From NCBI GenBank assembly GCA_964646625.1, contig CAZYHC010000006.1, forward strand, positions 99,197 to 163,196: a DNA stretch of 64,000 bases. The letters run 5' to 3'. Made by a program: the position numbers and the translations under genes. The notes under the pieces were generated by a model. The model saw only the letters and a program-made list of their open reading frames with translations, did not search any database and had not been told where the DNA came from. The DNA is from DAOULT01 sp964646625 (lineage in GTDB: Bacteria > Chloroflexota > Anaerolineae > CAZYHC01). This document shows positions 26,927 to 34,967 of the stretch, one piece after another. Numbering within the stretch: position 1 is the stretch's first letter; each line of letters begins with the position of its first letter.

Positions 26927-27775
26927 ATGGACAGGATGCTTTGGCGTATCCAGAAGATGTTAGTGGTTGTATTCGTGGTTTTGTTTGTCGTGGGCCTGCT
27001 CTGTCCGGCGGGGATCGAAGCCACATCCTACCGGCAGCCTCCCAGGCCGCCCACCCCGGCTCCGCCTCAACCGGCCGGCGAGGACGATGACGACGATTGC
27101 GCTCCTGCCGTACCGGCCGGGATTCACGGCGTAGTCACCAACTGGAGCTACCAGGACGAGCCTGGTGTGGTGGTCGTTCTGTCCTGGGCGGGTTGGAGCG
27201 TGGACACCACCAGCGACGACAACGGCCACTATCGCTTCGGCGGCTTACACGAAGGGGTGGGGGTCCTCAATCTGAATCTTCCGCCGGGCCTGAAGGCCAC
27301 CGTGCAAGATGTGGCCCTCAAGATAGAGACTGGCCGGGAGTACGAGGTCAATCTGACCTGTTACGGAGGAGAGAAAGCACCGACCTTACCCCTGATGCCG
27401 GTGATACAGGTGGAGCGGAAGCAGGTCATGCCCGGGGAGACGGTGCGTTACCTGGTGACGGTGGTCAACAGGCTGGGCTACGACCTGGAGGGCGTGTGGC
27501 TGACCGATCTGATCCCAGCCGGGCTGAGCGAGGCGCAGGCTCAGTCTAACCAGGGGGGGGCAGAGATCGTTTACGACAGGTTAGTTTCCGTCGAGGTGGG
27601 GCGTCTGTCCCAGGGGGAGAGGCTGGAGGTCGCTATAGAGGCCAGGGTGGCGCCCGGCGTCTCTTTGGGAACGGAGATCGAGAACCGGGTCTCGTTTATC
27701 TACGCCGGAGGGCTGGCGGCTCAGGCGTCGGCCTCGGTGACGGTCGGAGAGGCCGAGAAGCCGGAGGAGCAATAA
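26927..27775 (+). CDS. secreted protein with carboxypeptidase-regulatory-like and DUF11 domains
   Basis: About 282 residues. I prefer ATG 26927 because GGGAGG directly abuts the first ATG at 26921, leaving no spacing for that one. It has a signal peptide (VVVFVVLFVVGLLCPAG), a Pro-rich and Asp-rich linker (residues 28-55), a beta-sandwich resembling CarboxypepD_reg (GIHGVVTNWSYQDEPGVVVV, TTSDDNGHYRFGGL), then a DUF11 domain (KQVMPGETVRYLVTVVN, GVWLTDLIPAGLSEAQ). There is no C-terminal anchor. It is a probable surface structural protein. Its stop lies 5 bp before the next gene. Confidence 0.75.
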   Translation: MDRMLWRIQKMLVVVFVVLFVVGLLCPAGIEATSYRQPPRPPTPAPPQPAGEDDDDDCAPAVPAGIHGVVTNWSYQDEPGVVVVLSWAGWSVDTTSDDNGHYRFGGLHEGVGVLNLNLPPGLKATVQDVALKIETGREYEVNLTCYGGEKAPTLPLMPVIQVERKQVMPGETVRYLVTVVNRLGYDLEGVWLTDLIPAGLSEAQAQSNQGGAEIVYDRLVSVEVGRLSQGERLEVAIEARVAPGVSLGTEIENRVSFIYAGGLAAQASASVTVGEAEKPEEQ

Positions 27776-27780
27776 GCGCG

Positions 27781-29625
27781 GTGGGGCCTCGTTCCCGTAA
27801 CAGAGTAAGGATACCAGGACTTTTGCCGTCGTTGATGATGCTCGGCCCGCTGCTCCTGCTGGCTGTTTTGATCTTTCACCGGACCGTGGCCGAGGGATCA
27901 TCCGGTTGCCCTCTCTTCCCCTCTCCTAATGAGCGCTTCGGGTTCGGAGCGCTCGGCGGTATCACTCACTACGACGCCGCCCAACTCCACGCCGGCTGGT
28001 ACGTGAATTGGGGGACGACGAGCAATCTCTCCCACCACGGCGGGCTGGAGTTCGTGCACATCATCCGCGTTGGCGCCCACAACCAGCCCAACCCCCTCTC
28101 CATCGCTTCCGTTGTGGAGAGCAATCCGGGCGCTACCTGGCTCATCGGCAACGAGATGGATACCACCTACGACTGGCAGGACGGCCGCACGCCCCAGGAG
28201 TACGCCGAACTCTACCACGATTGGTACACCTTTTTGAAAACCAGGGACCCCACCTGTAAGGTGGCTATCGGGGGCGTGGTGCAGCCCACGCCGCTGCGCC
28301 TTCAGTACCTGGATATGATCCTGGCCCATTACCAGAACCTCTACGGTCAGAAGATGCCCGTCGATGTCTGGAACGTGCACAACTTTATCCTGAGAGAGCA
28401 AAAAGATAGCTGGGGATGTGGCATCCCGCCCGGCCTGGACGCCACCCAGGGCGAGTTGAGGGAAGTCCAGGATCACGACCGCATGGACTTATTTCAGCAG
28501 CAGATCGTGGCCTTTCGCCAATGGATGAAGGATAGAGGGGAGAGGGATAAGCCGCTGATCGTCTCTGAGTACGGCATCCTGTTGAGCACCTACTGGGGGT
28601 TCATCGACGAGAGGGTGAAGGCTTTCATGACCAATACCTTCGATTACTTCTCGACGGCCGCCGACGATTCCCTGGGCTACGCGGCCGACGGCCACCGCCT
28701 GGTGCAACGCTGGGCCTGGTACAGCCTGAACGACGCCAACTTCGAGGGTTACAACGTGCGCAGCAACCTGTTCGACCCGGGCAGCAAGGCCATCAGGCCC
28801 CTGGGGGTGGCCTTCGCCAATTACACCGCTCCCCTGGTGCAGCCTTACGTCGATCTGGTGCCCGGCGCGGTCTCCATAAACTCCAGCGAAGGGCCCTACT
28901 ACGGCGAACCGGCCACCTTCAACCTTCAAGCCATCGTCTTCAACCGGGGCAACGCGGCTACGCCCCAGGGTTTCACCGTCAGTCTTTGGGAAGGCACTCC
29001 AGGCCAAAGTACGCTCATCGGAAGCAGCCAGCTCGACGGGCTTGACGGCGGGTGGGGAAGCGCCACTACTGCTTCCTTCCCCTGGGCCGCGACCGTCACC
29101 GCCCCGCGCAGCCTGTACGTCTGGGTCGATTCGGGCCAGGCAGTAGGCGAAGCGTGCGAGGGCAACAATCAGGGTGAAAGGAAGATCTACGCCAACCTGT
29201 GGCCCTCGTCCATCTCTTTCTCCTTCGACCCTGCTGAACCTGAGCTCTCCACCGGCGAGCCGGTGACGGTTACCATTAAAGCCCCTGTGAACAACGAGGG
29301 CCATCTGGGGGTGAAAAATGTCGTGGTGGGCTTCTGGAATGGCGACCCCCATGCGGGAGGGACATCTTTAGGGTCTGACACGCTGCCGGTCGTCGAGGCC
29401 GGTTCCTCCGGCGTCGCCCAGGTCATCTGGCCGAACGTGGGTTTTGGGCTTTACGAGATATACGTTAAAGCCGACACGGCGGATAGCATAGTCGAGCTAT
29501 CTGAGTCCGATAATGTGATTCACAAGTCCCTGATGGTAGTCGAAACCAGGGTTTTCCTGCCTCTTACCCTCAAAAATCAGCCCGGTTCAACCGTAGCGGT
29601 TACCCCTCTATTCCTATCCCCATAG
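27781..29625 (+). CDS. secreted GH-A-like glycoside hydrolase with CARDB domains
   Basis: A 614-residue exported protein with a GTG start. A signal segment (LMMLGPLLLLAVLIFHR) is followed by a TIM-barrel-like catalytic region, about residues 40-350. TWLIGNEMD carries the Asn-Glu pair typical of clan GH-A acid/base residues, and KPLIVSEYGI supplies a candidate nucleophile Glu. The family is not identifiable by eye. Two CARDB-like beta domains follow (SVSLWEGTPGQS region and VVVGFWNGDPHAGGTSLGS). Near the end is VFLPLTLKN, the motif also found in the gene at 25783. It would act on an external polysaccharide, possibly for remodelling the cell's own glycan. Confidence 0.72.
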   Translation: MGPRSRNRVRIPGLLPSLMMLGPLLLLAVLIFHRTVAEGSSGCPLFPSPNERFGFGALGGITHYDAAQLHAGWYVNWGTTSNLSHHGGLEFVHIIRVGAHNQPNPLSIASVVESNPGATWLIGNEMDTTYDWQDGRTPQEYAELYHDWYTFLKTRDPTCKVAIGGVVQPTPLRLQYLDMILAHYQNLYGQKMPVDVWNVHNFILREQKDSWGCGIPPGLDATQGELREVQDHDRMDLFQQQIVAFRQWMKDRGERDKPLIVSEYGILLSTYWGFIDERVKAFMTNTFDYFSTAADDSLGYAADGHRLVQRWAWYSLNDANFEGYNVRSNLFDPGSKAIRPLGVAFANYTAPLVQPYVDLVPGAVSINSSEGPYYGEPATFNLQAIVFNRGNAATPQGFTVSLWEGTPGQSTLIGSSQLDGLDGGWGSATTASFPWAATVTAPRSLYVWVDSGQAVGEACEGNNQGERKIYANLWPSSISFSFDPAEPELSTGEPVTVTIKAPVNNEGHLGVKNVVVGFWNGDPHAGGTSLGSDTLPVVEAGSSGVAQVIWPNVGFGLYEIYVKADTADSIVELSESDNVIHKSLMVVETRVFLPLTLKNQPGSTVAVTPLFLSP

Positions 29626-29643
29626 AAACCTGGATCTCAAATT

Positions 29644-29698
29644 CTTAACCAAATCTTAACCTATTTTTAACCTATTCGTGACCTTTGTGTGGTATAAT
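29644..29698 (+). promoter_or_regulatory. Pho-box-like promoter: four 11-bp-spaced repeats plus -10
   Basis: CTTAACC (29644), CTTAACC (29655), TTTAACC (29666) and CGTGACC (29677) are spaced exactly 11 bp apart, like the tandem CTTAAC-type half-sites of PhoB/PhoP Pho boxes. The last repeat ends 9 bp before a consensus TATAAT at 29693-29698, and no good -35 is present. That geometry fits a promoter activated by a PhoB-type regulator that replaces the -35 contact. Confidence 0.65.
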
Positions 29699-29920
29699 TA
29701 TAGTAGTGGGTTCTCTCGAAAAATAGCAATCATATCAGGCTCAGAGAAACCCCGAAAAGCCTCTGAGCTTCCTGTTATGTTGTTCAACGCTATTTTCGTC
29801 AATGACTGATTTGTAGGATGACCTCAAACCCGATATTGTAGTCGTTCAGCACCGTAGTCCTCGCTTCGCAGAACGTAGCGCCCTCACTCAGGATCGAATG
29901 AGGTCAGGAGGAGAGAAGCG
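29699..29920 (+). promoter_or_regulatory. structured 5' leader of the LuxR-type regulator gene
   Basis: About 215 bases separate the -10 box from the coding start. The leader holds an 8-bp inverted repeat (GCTCAGAG at 29739, CTCTGAGC at 29761). A second pair (GACCTCA at 29820, TGAGGTC at 29899) would close a long stem just before the ribosome site GGAGGAGAG. A role in translational control is possible but unproven. Confidence 0.35.
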
Positions 29921-30586
29921 ATGGCAAAGCCAGCTAAGGTACTTTTGATAGAAAGTTACGCCCTTTTCCGCCAGGGGCTACAGAGTGTAATCGACGGACA
30001 AACAGATATGGAGGTGGTGGGGGAAGTAAGCAATGGAGTGGAAACTTTAGCCAAGACCAGGGAACTAAACCCTGACTTAATTATAGTGGACATCGGCATG
30101 CTTTATGGCCGCCATGCGCAAACGATCGAGTTGATAAAACGGGAGATGCCCGATGTCTCCATCGTGCTGTTGATGACCACCGCTTACGATAGCGACGAAA
30201 TTATAATCGAAGCTATCAAGAGCGGGGCGCGTGGCTTTATTCCCAGAGAAAGCGACGTTCCGCATCTGCTTGAGTCGTTGAGAAAAGTCTTGAAAGGCGA
30301 GGTAGTTATCACGGAACGTCTTCTCAGTAAAGTACTCGACGAATTCACCCGACTGGCGCAAACCATCTCCCGCACGGCCGGAATCTCTGCCTCTCCTCTT
30401 ACCTCCAGGGAGGAGGAGATTGTACGATGCATGGCCGAAGGACTCAGTAACAAAGAGATCGCTGCGCAGTTGTACATTACGGAGAGAACGGTCAAAAACC
30501 ACGTAAGCAGTATCTTCATCAAGCTGGGGGCGCGCAATCGGCATCAGGCCGCCGACATCGCCAGAGAAATAGGGCTGGTTATCTGA
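29921..30586 (+). CDS. LuxR/NarL-family regulator with atypical receiver domain
   Basis: A 221-residue protein preceded by GGAGGAGAG. Residues 1-125 fold as a receiver with Asp57 in LIIVDIGM, but the usual acidic pair after strand 1 reads Glu-Ser (VLLIESYALFRQGL), and the conserved Lys near residue 107 is replaced by Arg (GARGFIPRESD). Residues 155-221 are a complete LuxR helix-turn-helix (LTSREEEIVRCMAEGLSNKE, ERTVKNHVSSIFIKLGARN). It probably binds DNA as a dimer; control by ordinary Asp phosphorylation is doubtful. No partner kinase is adjacent. A Pho-box-like promoter lies upstream and a strong terminator downstream, so it is a single-gene unit. Confidence 0.9.
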   Translation: MAKPAKVLLIESYALFRQGLQSVIDGQTDMEVVGEVSNGVETLAKTRELNPDLIIVDIGMLYGRHAQTIELIKREMPDVSIVLLMTTAYDSDEIIIEAIKSGARGFIPRESDVPHLLESLRKVLKGEVVITERLLSKVLDEFTRLAQTISRTAGISASPLTSREEEIVRCMAEGLSNKEIAAQLYITERTVKNHVSSIFIKLGARNRHQAADIAREIGLVI

Positions 30587-30695
30587 AAGGGCCACCACAG
30601 CTATTATTATAAAAAGCGTCAACAGAGAGTGCGCCTTGAAACCACGTTGCTAAATGTAGCTTGTGCGCCAAAGTTGACCGCCGTTCAGCTTCACG

Positions 30696-30720
30696 CCCCC
30701 ACTACGGTGGGGGGTTTTTA
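30696..30720 (+). terminator. rho-independent terminator after the LuxR-type gene
   Basis: Arms CCCCCAC and GTGGGGG flank the tetraloop TACG and are followed by GTTTTTATTT. It ends the transcript of the regulator gene. Confidence 0.9.
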
Positions 30721-30881
30721 TTTCGGTGTGCCAGACATCCTGGCCTCTCCCCACAAGGTTTTATTAGCTTGATTTCGGGCTTGAGATGTGATAAAATCAA
30801 TTGTAACCGGAATCAAACTTCCCAGACGAAACGACCATTGGCCTGTAACGTGCCCTGTAGTTGCCGAAAGGGGAGAAAGAG

Positions 30882-31934
30882 TTGATCGTCATCGATGGCT
30901 CCTATGGCGAAGGTGGCGGGCAGGTGTTGCGCACCTCGCTCAGCCTGTCGGCGCTGTTGGGGCAACCTGTGCGCATCGAAAATATTCGGGCCAGACGACC
31001 TAAACCCGGCCTGGCAGCCCAGCATTTGACCGGGGTGCGGGCGGTAGCCAGCATATGTCAGGCTGAGGTAGAAGGGGCAGAACTGGGCTCCCAGACTTTG
31101 ATTTTCGTGCCCGGCGCATCGCCCCAGGCCGGCGATTACACTTTCGACGTGGCCGAGGCCCGGGCGGGCGGGAGCGCCGGTGCCACCAGCCTGGTCTTTC
31201 AAACCATCTTTTTGCCCCTGGCGCTGGCTGGCGCTCAGTCGCATCTAACCATCCGGGGCGGTACCCACGTGGCCTGGAGCCCACCCTTTCACTACCTGGA
31301 ATACGTCTATCTGCCCACCCTTACCCGTCTGGGCCTTGGGGCCCAGGTTACTATCGAAAAATGGGGCTGGTATCCGGTGGGCGGGGGAGAGATACGGGCC
31401 ACAATACAAAACACCGCCGCCCCCTCCCTCCAAGCCGTCGATCTGACGGAACGAGGGGCACTCAAGCGCCTTTACGGTTTTTCGGCCACCTCTAACCTGC
31501 CTGCCCACATCGCTCGACGGCAGAAACAGGCCGTAGAGCAGGCGCTTTCAAAAAATGGTTTCGCGCCCCACATCGAGCTCATCGACGCCCCTTCGCCGGG
31601 ACAGGGCACGGTCGTCTTCCTGGTGGCCGAGTTCGAGCGGACGGTGGCGGCCTTCACCGCCTACGGAGCACGAGGTAAGCGGGCAGAGAAAGTAGCCCGG
31701 GAGGCCGCTCAGGCTTTTCTCGCTTATCAGCGAAGTGGGGCAGCCCTGGATAAACATCTGGCCGATCAACTTATCCTGCCCGCCGCTTTGCTGGCCGCCG
31801 AGCTGCGTCTGACCACCTGTCAGATAACGCCACACCTGTTGACCAACGCGTGGGTGGTAGAACAATTCATACCCGACGCCAGGTTCGAGATAGAGGGCCA
31901 AGAGGGAGAAAAAGGGATTGTGAGCCGTGTCTAA
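30882..31934 (+). CDS. rtcA: RNA 3'-terminal phosphate cyclase
   Basis: About 350 residues from TTG 30882, placed by AAGGGGAG seven bases upstream; an in-frame TTG at 30861 lacks such a site. The family is clear from IDGSYGEGGGQVLRTSLSLS, RARRPKPGLAAQHLTGV, RGGTHVAWSPPFHYLE and EKWGWYPVGGGE. The catalytic His of RtcA falls in ITPHLLTNAWV near the C-terminus. The enzyme converts RNA 3'-phosphate ends to 2',3'-cyclic phosphates using ATP, through a covalent His-AMP. No rtcB, rtcR or archease gene is adjacent, so its physiological partner is unknown. The length is close to the usual 340 residues. Confidence 0.95.
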   Translation: MIVIDGSYGEGGGQVLRTSLSLSALLGQPVRIENIRARRPKPGLAAQHLTGVRAVASICQAEVEGAELGSQTLIFVPGASPQAGDYTFDVAEARAGGSAGATSLVFQTIFLPLALAGAQSHLTIRGGTHVAWSPPFHYLEYVYLPTLTRLGLGAQVTIEKWGWYPVGGGEIRATIQNTAAPSLQAVDLTERGALKRLYGFSATSNLPAHIARRQKQAVEQALSKNGFAPHIELIDAPSPGQGTVVFLVAEFERTVAAFTAYGARGKRAEKVAREAAQAFLAYQRSGAALDKHLADQLILPAALLAAELRLTTCQITPHLLTNAWVVEQFIPDARFEIEGQEGEKGIVSRV

Positions 31935-31981
31935 TACCGGCCCGGAATGAATTTACCATTATCAGGTGAGAAAGGATAACC

Positions 31982-33703
31982 ATGAGCAACGAGAGCAAAC
32001 CTAATTTTGGACTGGCAGCCAGAGCCGAACTTATGGAGCTCAACGAAAAATTGCAGCATAAAGTCAAGGAAATGAACATTTTGTTCCAGATCGGCAAATC
32101 AGTGACCTCCCTCTCCAACCTGGAGAAGTTGTTAGGCCGGATCGTGGAGGCGGCCGTTTACATCACCGCCGCCGAGGAAGGTTCTCTACTTCTGCTCGAT
32201 GAGGAGACGGGCAATCTCTACATGCGCGCCCAAAGAGGTCTTAACGAACAATACGCCAGAGAGTTAAAGCTGAAAGCGGAGGGCACCCTGGCCGGTTCGG
32301 TGGTCAAAACAGGGAACCCGGTGATGCTCGATATGTCCCAGGCCACTGAAAGTTTCAAGATGAAGACCGGCTATTTCGTCAAGTCCGTGTTGATCGTGCC
32401 TTTGAAAGTAGGAGGGCAGAACATCGGGGTATTGAGTGTAGATAACCAGCTCGACGACAGGCCCTTCACCCGCAACAACCTGGACATGCTTTCCGCCCTG
32501 GCCGATTACGCCGCCATCGCCATCGAGAATGCCAGGCTGTTCCAGGACCGGCAGAAGAAGGTGGAGGAGCTGGATATGCTGTACGAAATACAGTGCATTA
32601 TCAACACCTCCCTCGACCTGTCCGAAGCGTTGACCAAGATAGCCGAAACCGCCAACCAGGCCGTCCTGGCCGACTTTACGTGTATATACCATTACGACGA
32701 GACCAGGAACAGCCTGCTGCCCCCGGTGGTGGCCGGCGAGTTTTCGACTCCGCCTGTCCTGACGCCTGCCGCAGACGGGGCTACCGCCCAGGTGGTGCGC
32801 GAAGGTCGTTTCGTGGTCGAGAGCGCCGGTCTGTTGGAGGAACCACTCCGCAGCGAGTTCGCCCGTCAGGAGCAGGTAAAAACCTTCGCCGGTTTCGCGC
32901 TGCGCGCCCAGGAAGGCACGATCGGGATCATGTGGGTCAACTATCGCACCTTCCACCAGTTCACCGACGAAGAGCTAAAAACCCTGGAACGACTGGCCAG
33001 CCAGGCCGCTCTCGCCATCCAGAACGCCAAACGTTACGAGGAGGTAAAAAGGGCCGGACAGGCCATGCGGGCCCTGGCCCTGGCGGAGAATCCCATCGCC
33101 GCCATTCCCATTTTTGTCGAGGAACTGAGAAGCATCACCGGCCTGGAAGATGAAACCCTGGAGCGTTACCTGGCCCGCCTGGAGGACGAGGCCGACTGGT
33201 TGCTGGAAGTAGAGGAGCGCCTGCAACAACTGGCCGAGCAAGAAGTAAGCCCGGAAGGGCGCGAAGCGGCCAACCTGAACCGCTTGCTTTTTTCCGCCCA
33301 GGATCGGGCGGCGCTGCCTGAGAACGTGAGGGTGGTCAGGGATTGCGCCGTTGATCTGCCGCCCATGCACCTGCTCCACGAGTCTCTCATCGAGACTTTC
33401 ACCACCATCATCACCAACGCGGTGGAAGCCATGGCCCCCGACGGAGGGACATTGACCCTGTGCACCCGTCTGAGCGACAACGAGCAGTGGGTGGAGATCG
33501 ATATCTTCGATACAGGCTGTGGGATGCGCCCTGAGATGCAGGCGCGCATCTTTGAGCCCTTCTTCACCACCAAGGAGAGAAAGACGGGCCCGGGACTGTG
33601 GTGGGGTCGGACCTTTGTGCGAAGCCTGGGCGGAGATATAAATGTCCGTAGCGAAGTCGGGAAGGGAACGATGTTTACCATAAGGTTGCCGATAAGAAAA
33701 TAG
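31982..33703 (+). CDS. GAF-domain histidine-kinase-like protein lacking the acceptor His
   Basis: A 573-residue cytosolic protein. Residues about 20-180 and 190-350 are two GAF domains (for example EEGSLLLLDEETGNLYMRAQ and LERLASQAALAIQNAKRYEE). A four-helix-type region follows, where the usual acceptor motif LAHxxxNPL reads ALALAENPIAAI with Ala in place of His. The C-terminal HATPase has an N box (TNAVEAM), a G1 box (DTGCGM) and a glycine-rich lid (TGPGLWWGR). Sensing through the GAF domains is likely, but autophosphorylation at the usual His is not possible. It may act as an allosteric pseudokinase or phosphorylate another residue. No response regulator is adjacent. Confidence 0.85.
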   Translation: MSNESKPNFGLAARAELMELNEKLQHKVKEMNILFQIGKSVTSLSNLEKLLGRIVEAAVYITAAEEGSLLLLDEETGNLYMRAQRGLNEQYARELKLKAEGTLAGSVVKTGNPVMLDMSQATESFKMKTGYFVKSVLIVPLKVGGQNIGVLSVDNQLDDRPFTRNNLDMLSALADYAAIAIENARLFQDRQKKVEELDMLYEIQCIINTSLDLSEALTKIAETANQAVLADFTCIYHYDETRNSLLPPVVAGEFSTPPVLTPAADGATAQVVREGRFVVESAGLLEEPLRSEFARQEQVKTFAGFALRAQEGTIGIMWVNYRTFHQFTDEELKTLERLASQAALAIQNAKRYEEVKRAGQAMRALALAENPIAAIPIFVEELRSITGLEDETLERYLARLEDEADWLLEVEERLQQLAEQEVSPEGREAANLNRLLFSAQDRAALPENVRVVRDCAVDLPPMHLLHESLIETFTTIITNAVEAMAPDGGTLTLCTRLSDNEQWVEIDIFDTGCGMRPEMQARIFEPFFTTKERKTGPGLWWGRTFVRSLGGDINVRSEVGKGTMFTIRLPIRK

Positions 33704-33730
33704 GTTATCTCTTAAGGAAGGAGAGTTTTG

Positions 33731-33970
33731 ATGGCAAAGTTGCTAAAAGAGATGTCCACTTCATACCAAATACAGGATATACAGTACATTGTTTCCGAGG
33801 ATGGCGAGCCTCGAGCGGTGATTTTGAGTATAGAGACATTTAACAGATTGATGGAGACCATTGACGTGATGTCTAATTCAGAGTTGATGGAATCCATCAG
33901 ACGAGCTCGCGCTGAGGTCAGAAATGGTGAGAATTTGCTAACTCACGAGGAGGTATTCAAAAATCTTTGA
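33731..33970 (+). CDS. Phd/YefM-type antitoxin-like protein, no toxin partner
   Basis: A 79-residue protein, ATG 33731 after AAGGAAGGAGAG. The N-terminal half (YIVSEDGEPRAVILSIETFNRL) matches the DNA-binding Phd/YefM fold, and the C-terminal part is helical and charged (SIRRARAEVRNGENLLTHEEVFKNL), typical of the toxin-neutralising tail. No RelE/ParE or Doc gene follows within the 64-bp gap before the RNase Z gene, so it is an orphan here. The flanking sequence is AT-rich. Confidence 0.75.
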   Translation: MAKLLKEMSTSYQIQDIQYIVSEDGEPRAVILSIETFNRLMETIDVMSNSELMESIRRARAEVRNGENLLTHEEVFKNL

Positions 33971-34034
33971 ACGATACTACAAGACGGTTATATTTTTTAT
34001 ATTAGACATACACAATAAGGTTTATGGTAGCTAA

Positions 34035-34967
34035 ATGTTCGAGTTTGTTTTTCTAGGCACCTCGGCTTCGGCGCCCTCCATCCGGCGCGGGCTGACGGCC
34101 AACATGGTGCTGCACAAAGAATACCGCTTCCTCATCGATTGTGGAGAGGGGACCCAACGGCAACTGCTGCGCAGCGGGCTGGGCTTCAGGAGGCTGGATA
34201 AGATACTGCTCACCCACGGCCACCTGGATCACATCCTGGGGCTGGGGGGACTGGCTTCCACTTTTGCCCGCTGGGAGGCCCTCCCCAAACTGGAAATCTA
34301 CGGCGGGGGTTGGGCCCTGGACCGGGTGGAGGCCCTGATGCAGGTGGTCTTCGGGCCAGGAGAGCCCCCCCTGGAGATCGAATACTACGAGGTGCAGCCC
34401 GGTATCTTGATGGAAGATGACAGCTTTGAATTGATCGTCTTTCCTGTGACCCATCGCGGGCCGGGCTGTTTTGGTTACATTTTTCGCGAGAAAGAGAAAA
34501 GGCCCTTCCTGGTGGAAAGGGCCGAAGCGTTAGGCGTTCCGGCCGGGCCGGAACGGAAAAAGCTGGTGCAAGGCCAGCCCATCGCCCTGGCCGATGGAAC
34601 AGTGATCCATCCCGACCAGGTTTTAGGTCCACCCAGGCCAGGGGCCAAACTGGTGCACGTGGGCGATGCCGGTCGGGTCGATAACCTGGTAGAATACGTG
34701 GCCCAGGCCGACGCGCTGGTCATCGAGGCTACCTATCTCTCGGTGGAGGAGGAGTTGGCCTATCAATTTGGTCACATAACCGCCGCCCAGGCAGCCAGCC
34801 TGGCGCGCGAGGCGGCGGTAAAACGTTTATATCTGACCCACATCTCGCGTCGTTACTCGGAAAAGGAAGTCCTGGAAGAGGCCCAAAAGATTTTCCCCCA
34901 CACGGTAGTAGCCCGCGACCTGGATCAGGTGCGCATCGTCAGGGAGAAACAGCCCCCCGGGGCCTGA
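34035..34967 (+). CDS. rnz: ribonuclease Z
   Basis: A 310-residue metallo-beta-lactamase-fold nuclease. It begins FEFVFLGTSASAPSIRRGLT and carries ILLTHGHLDHILGLGG (HxHxDH zinc motif), IVFPVTHRGPGCFGY, KLVHVGDAGRVDNL, EATYL, FGHITAAQAA and LYLTHISRRY, matching the standard order for short-form RNase Z. It cuts the 3' trailer of tRNA precursors. The length is typical. Its 3' end overlaps the convergent peptidase gene by 29 bp. Confidence 0.95.
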   Translation: MFEFVFLGTSASAPSIRRGLTANMVLHKEYRFLIDCGEGTQRQLLRSGLGFRRLDKILLTHGHLDHILGLGGLASTFARWEALPKLEIYGGGWALDRVEALMQVVFGPGEPPLEIEYYEVQPGILMEDDSFELIVFPVTHRGPGCFGYIFREKEKRPFLVERAEALGVPAGPERKKLVQGQPIALADGTVIHPDQVLGPPRPGAKLVHVGDAGRVDNLVEYVAQADALVIEATYLSVEEELAYQFGHITAAQAASLAREAAVKRLYLTHISRRYSEKEVLEEAQKIFPHTVVARDLDQVRIVREKQPPGA

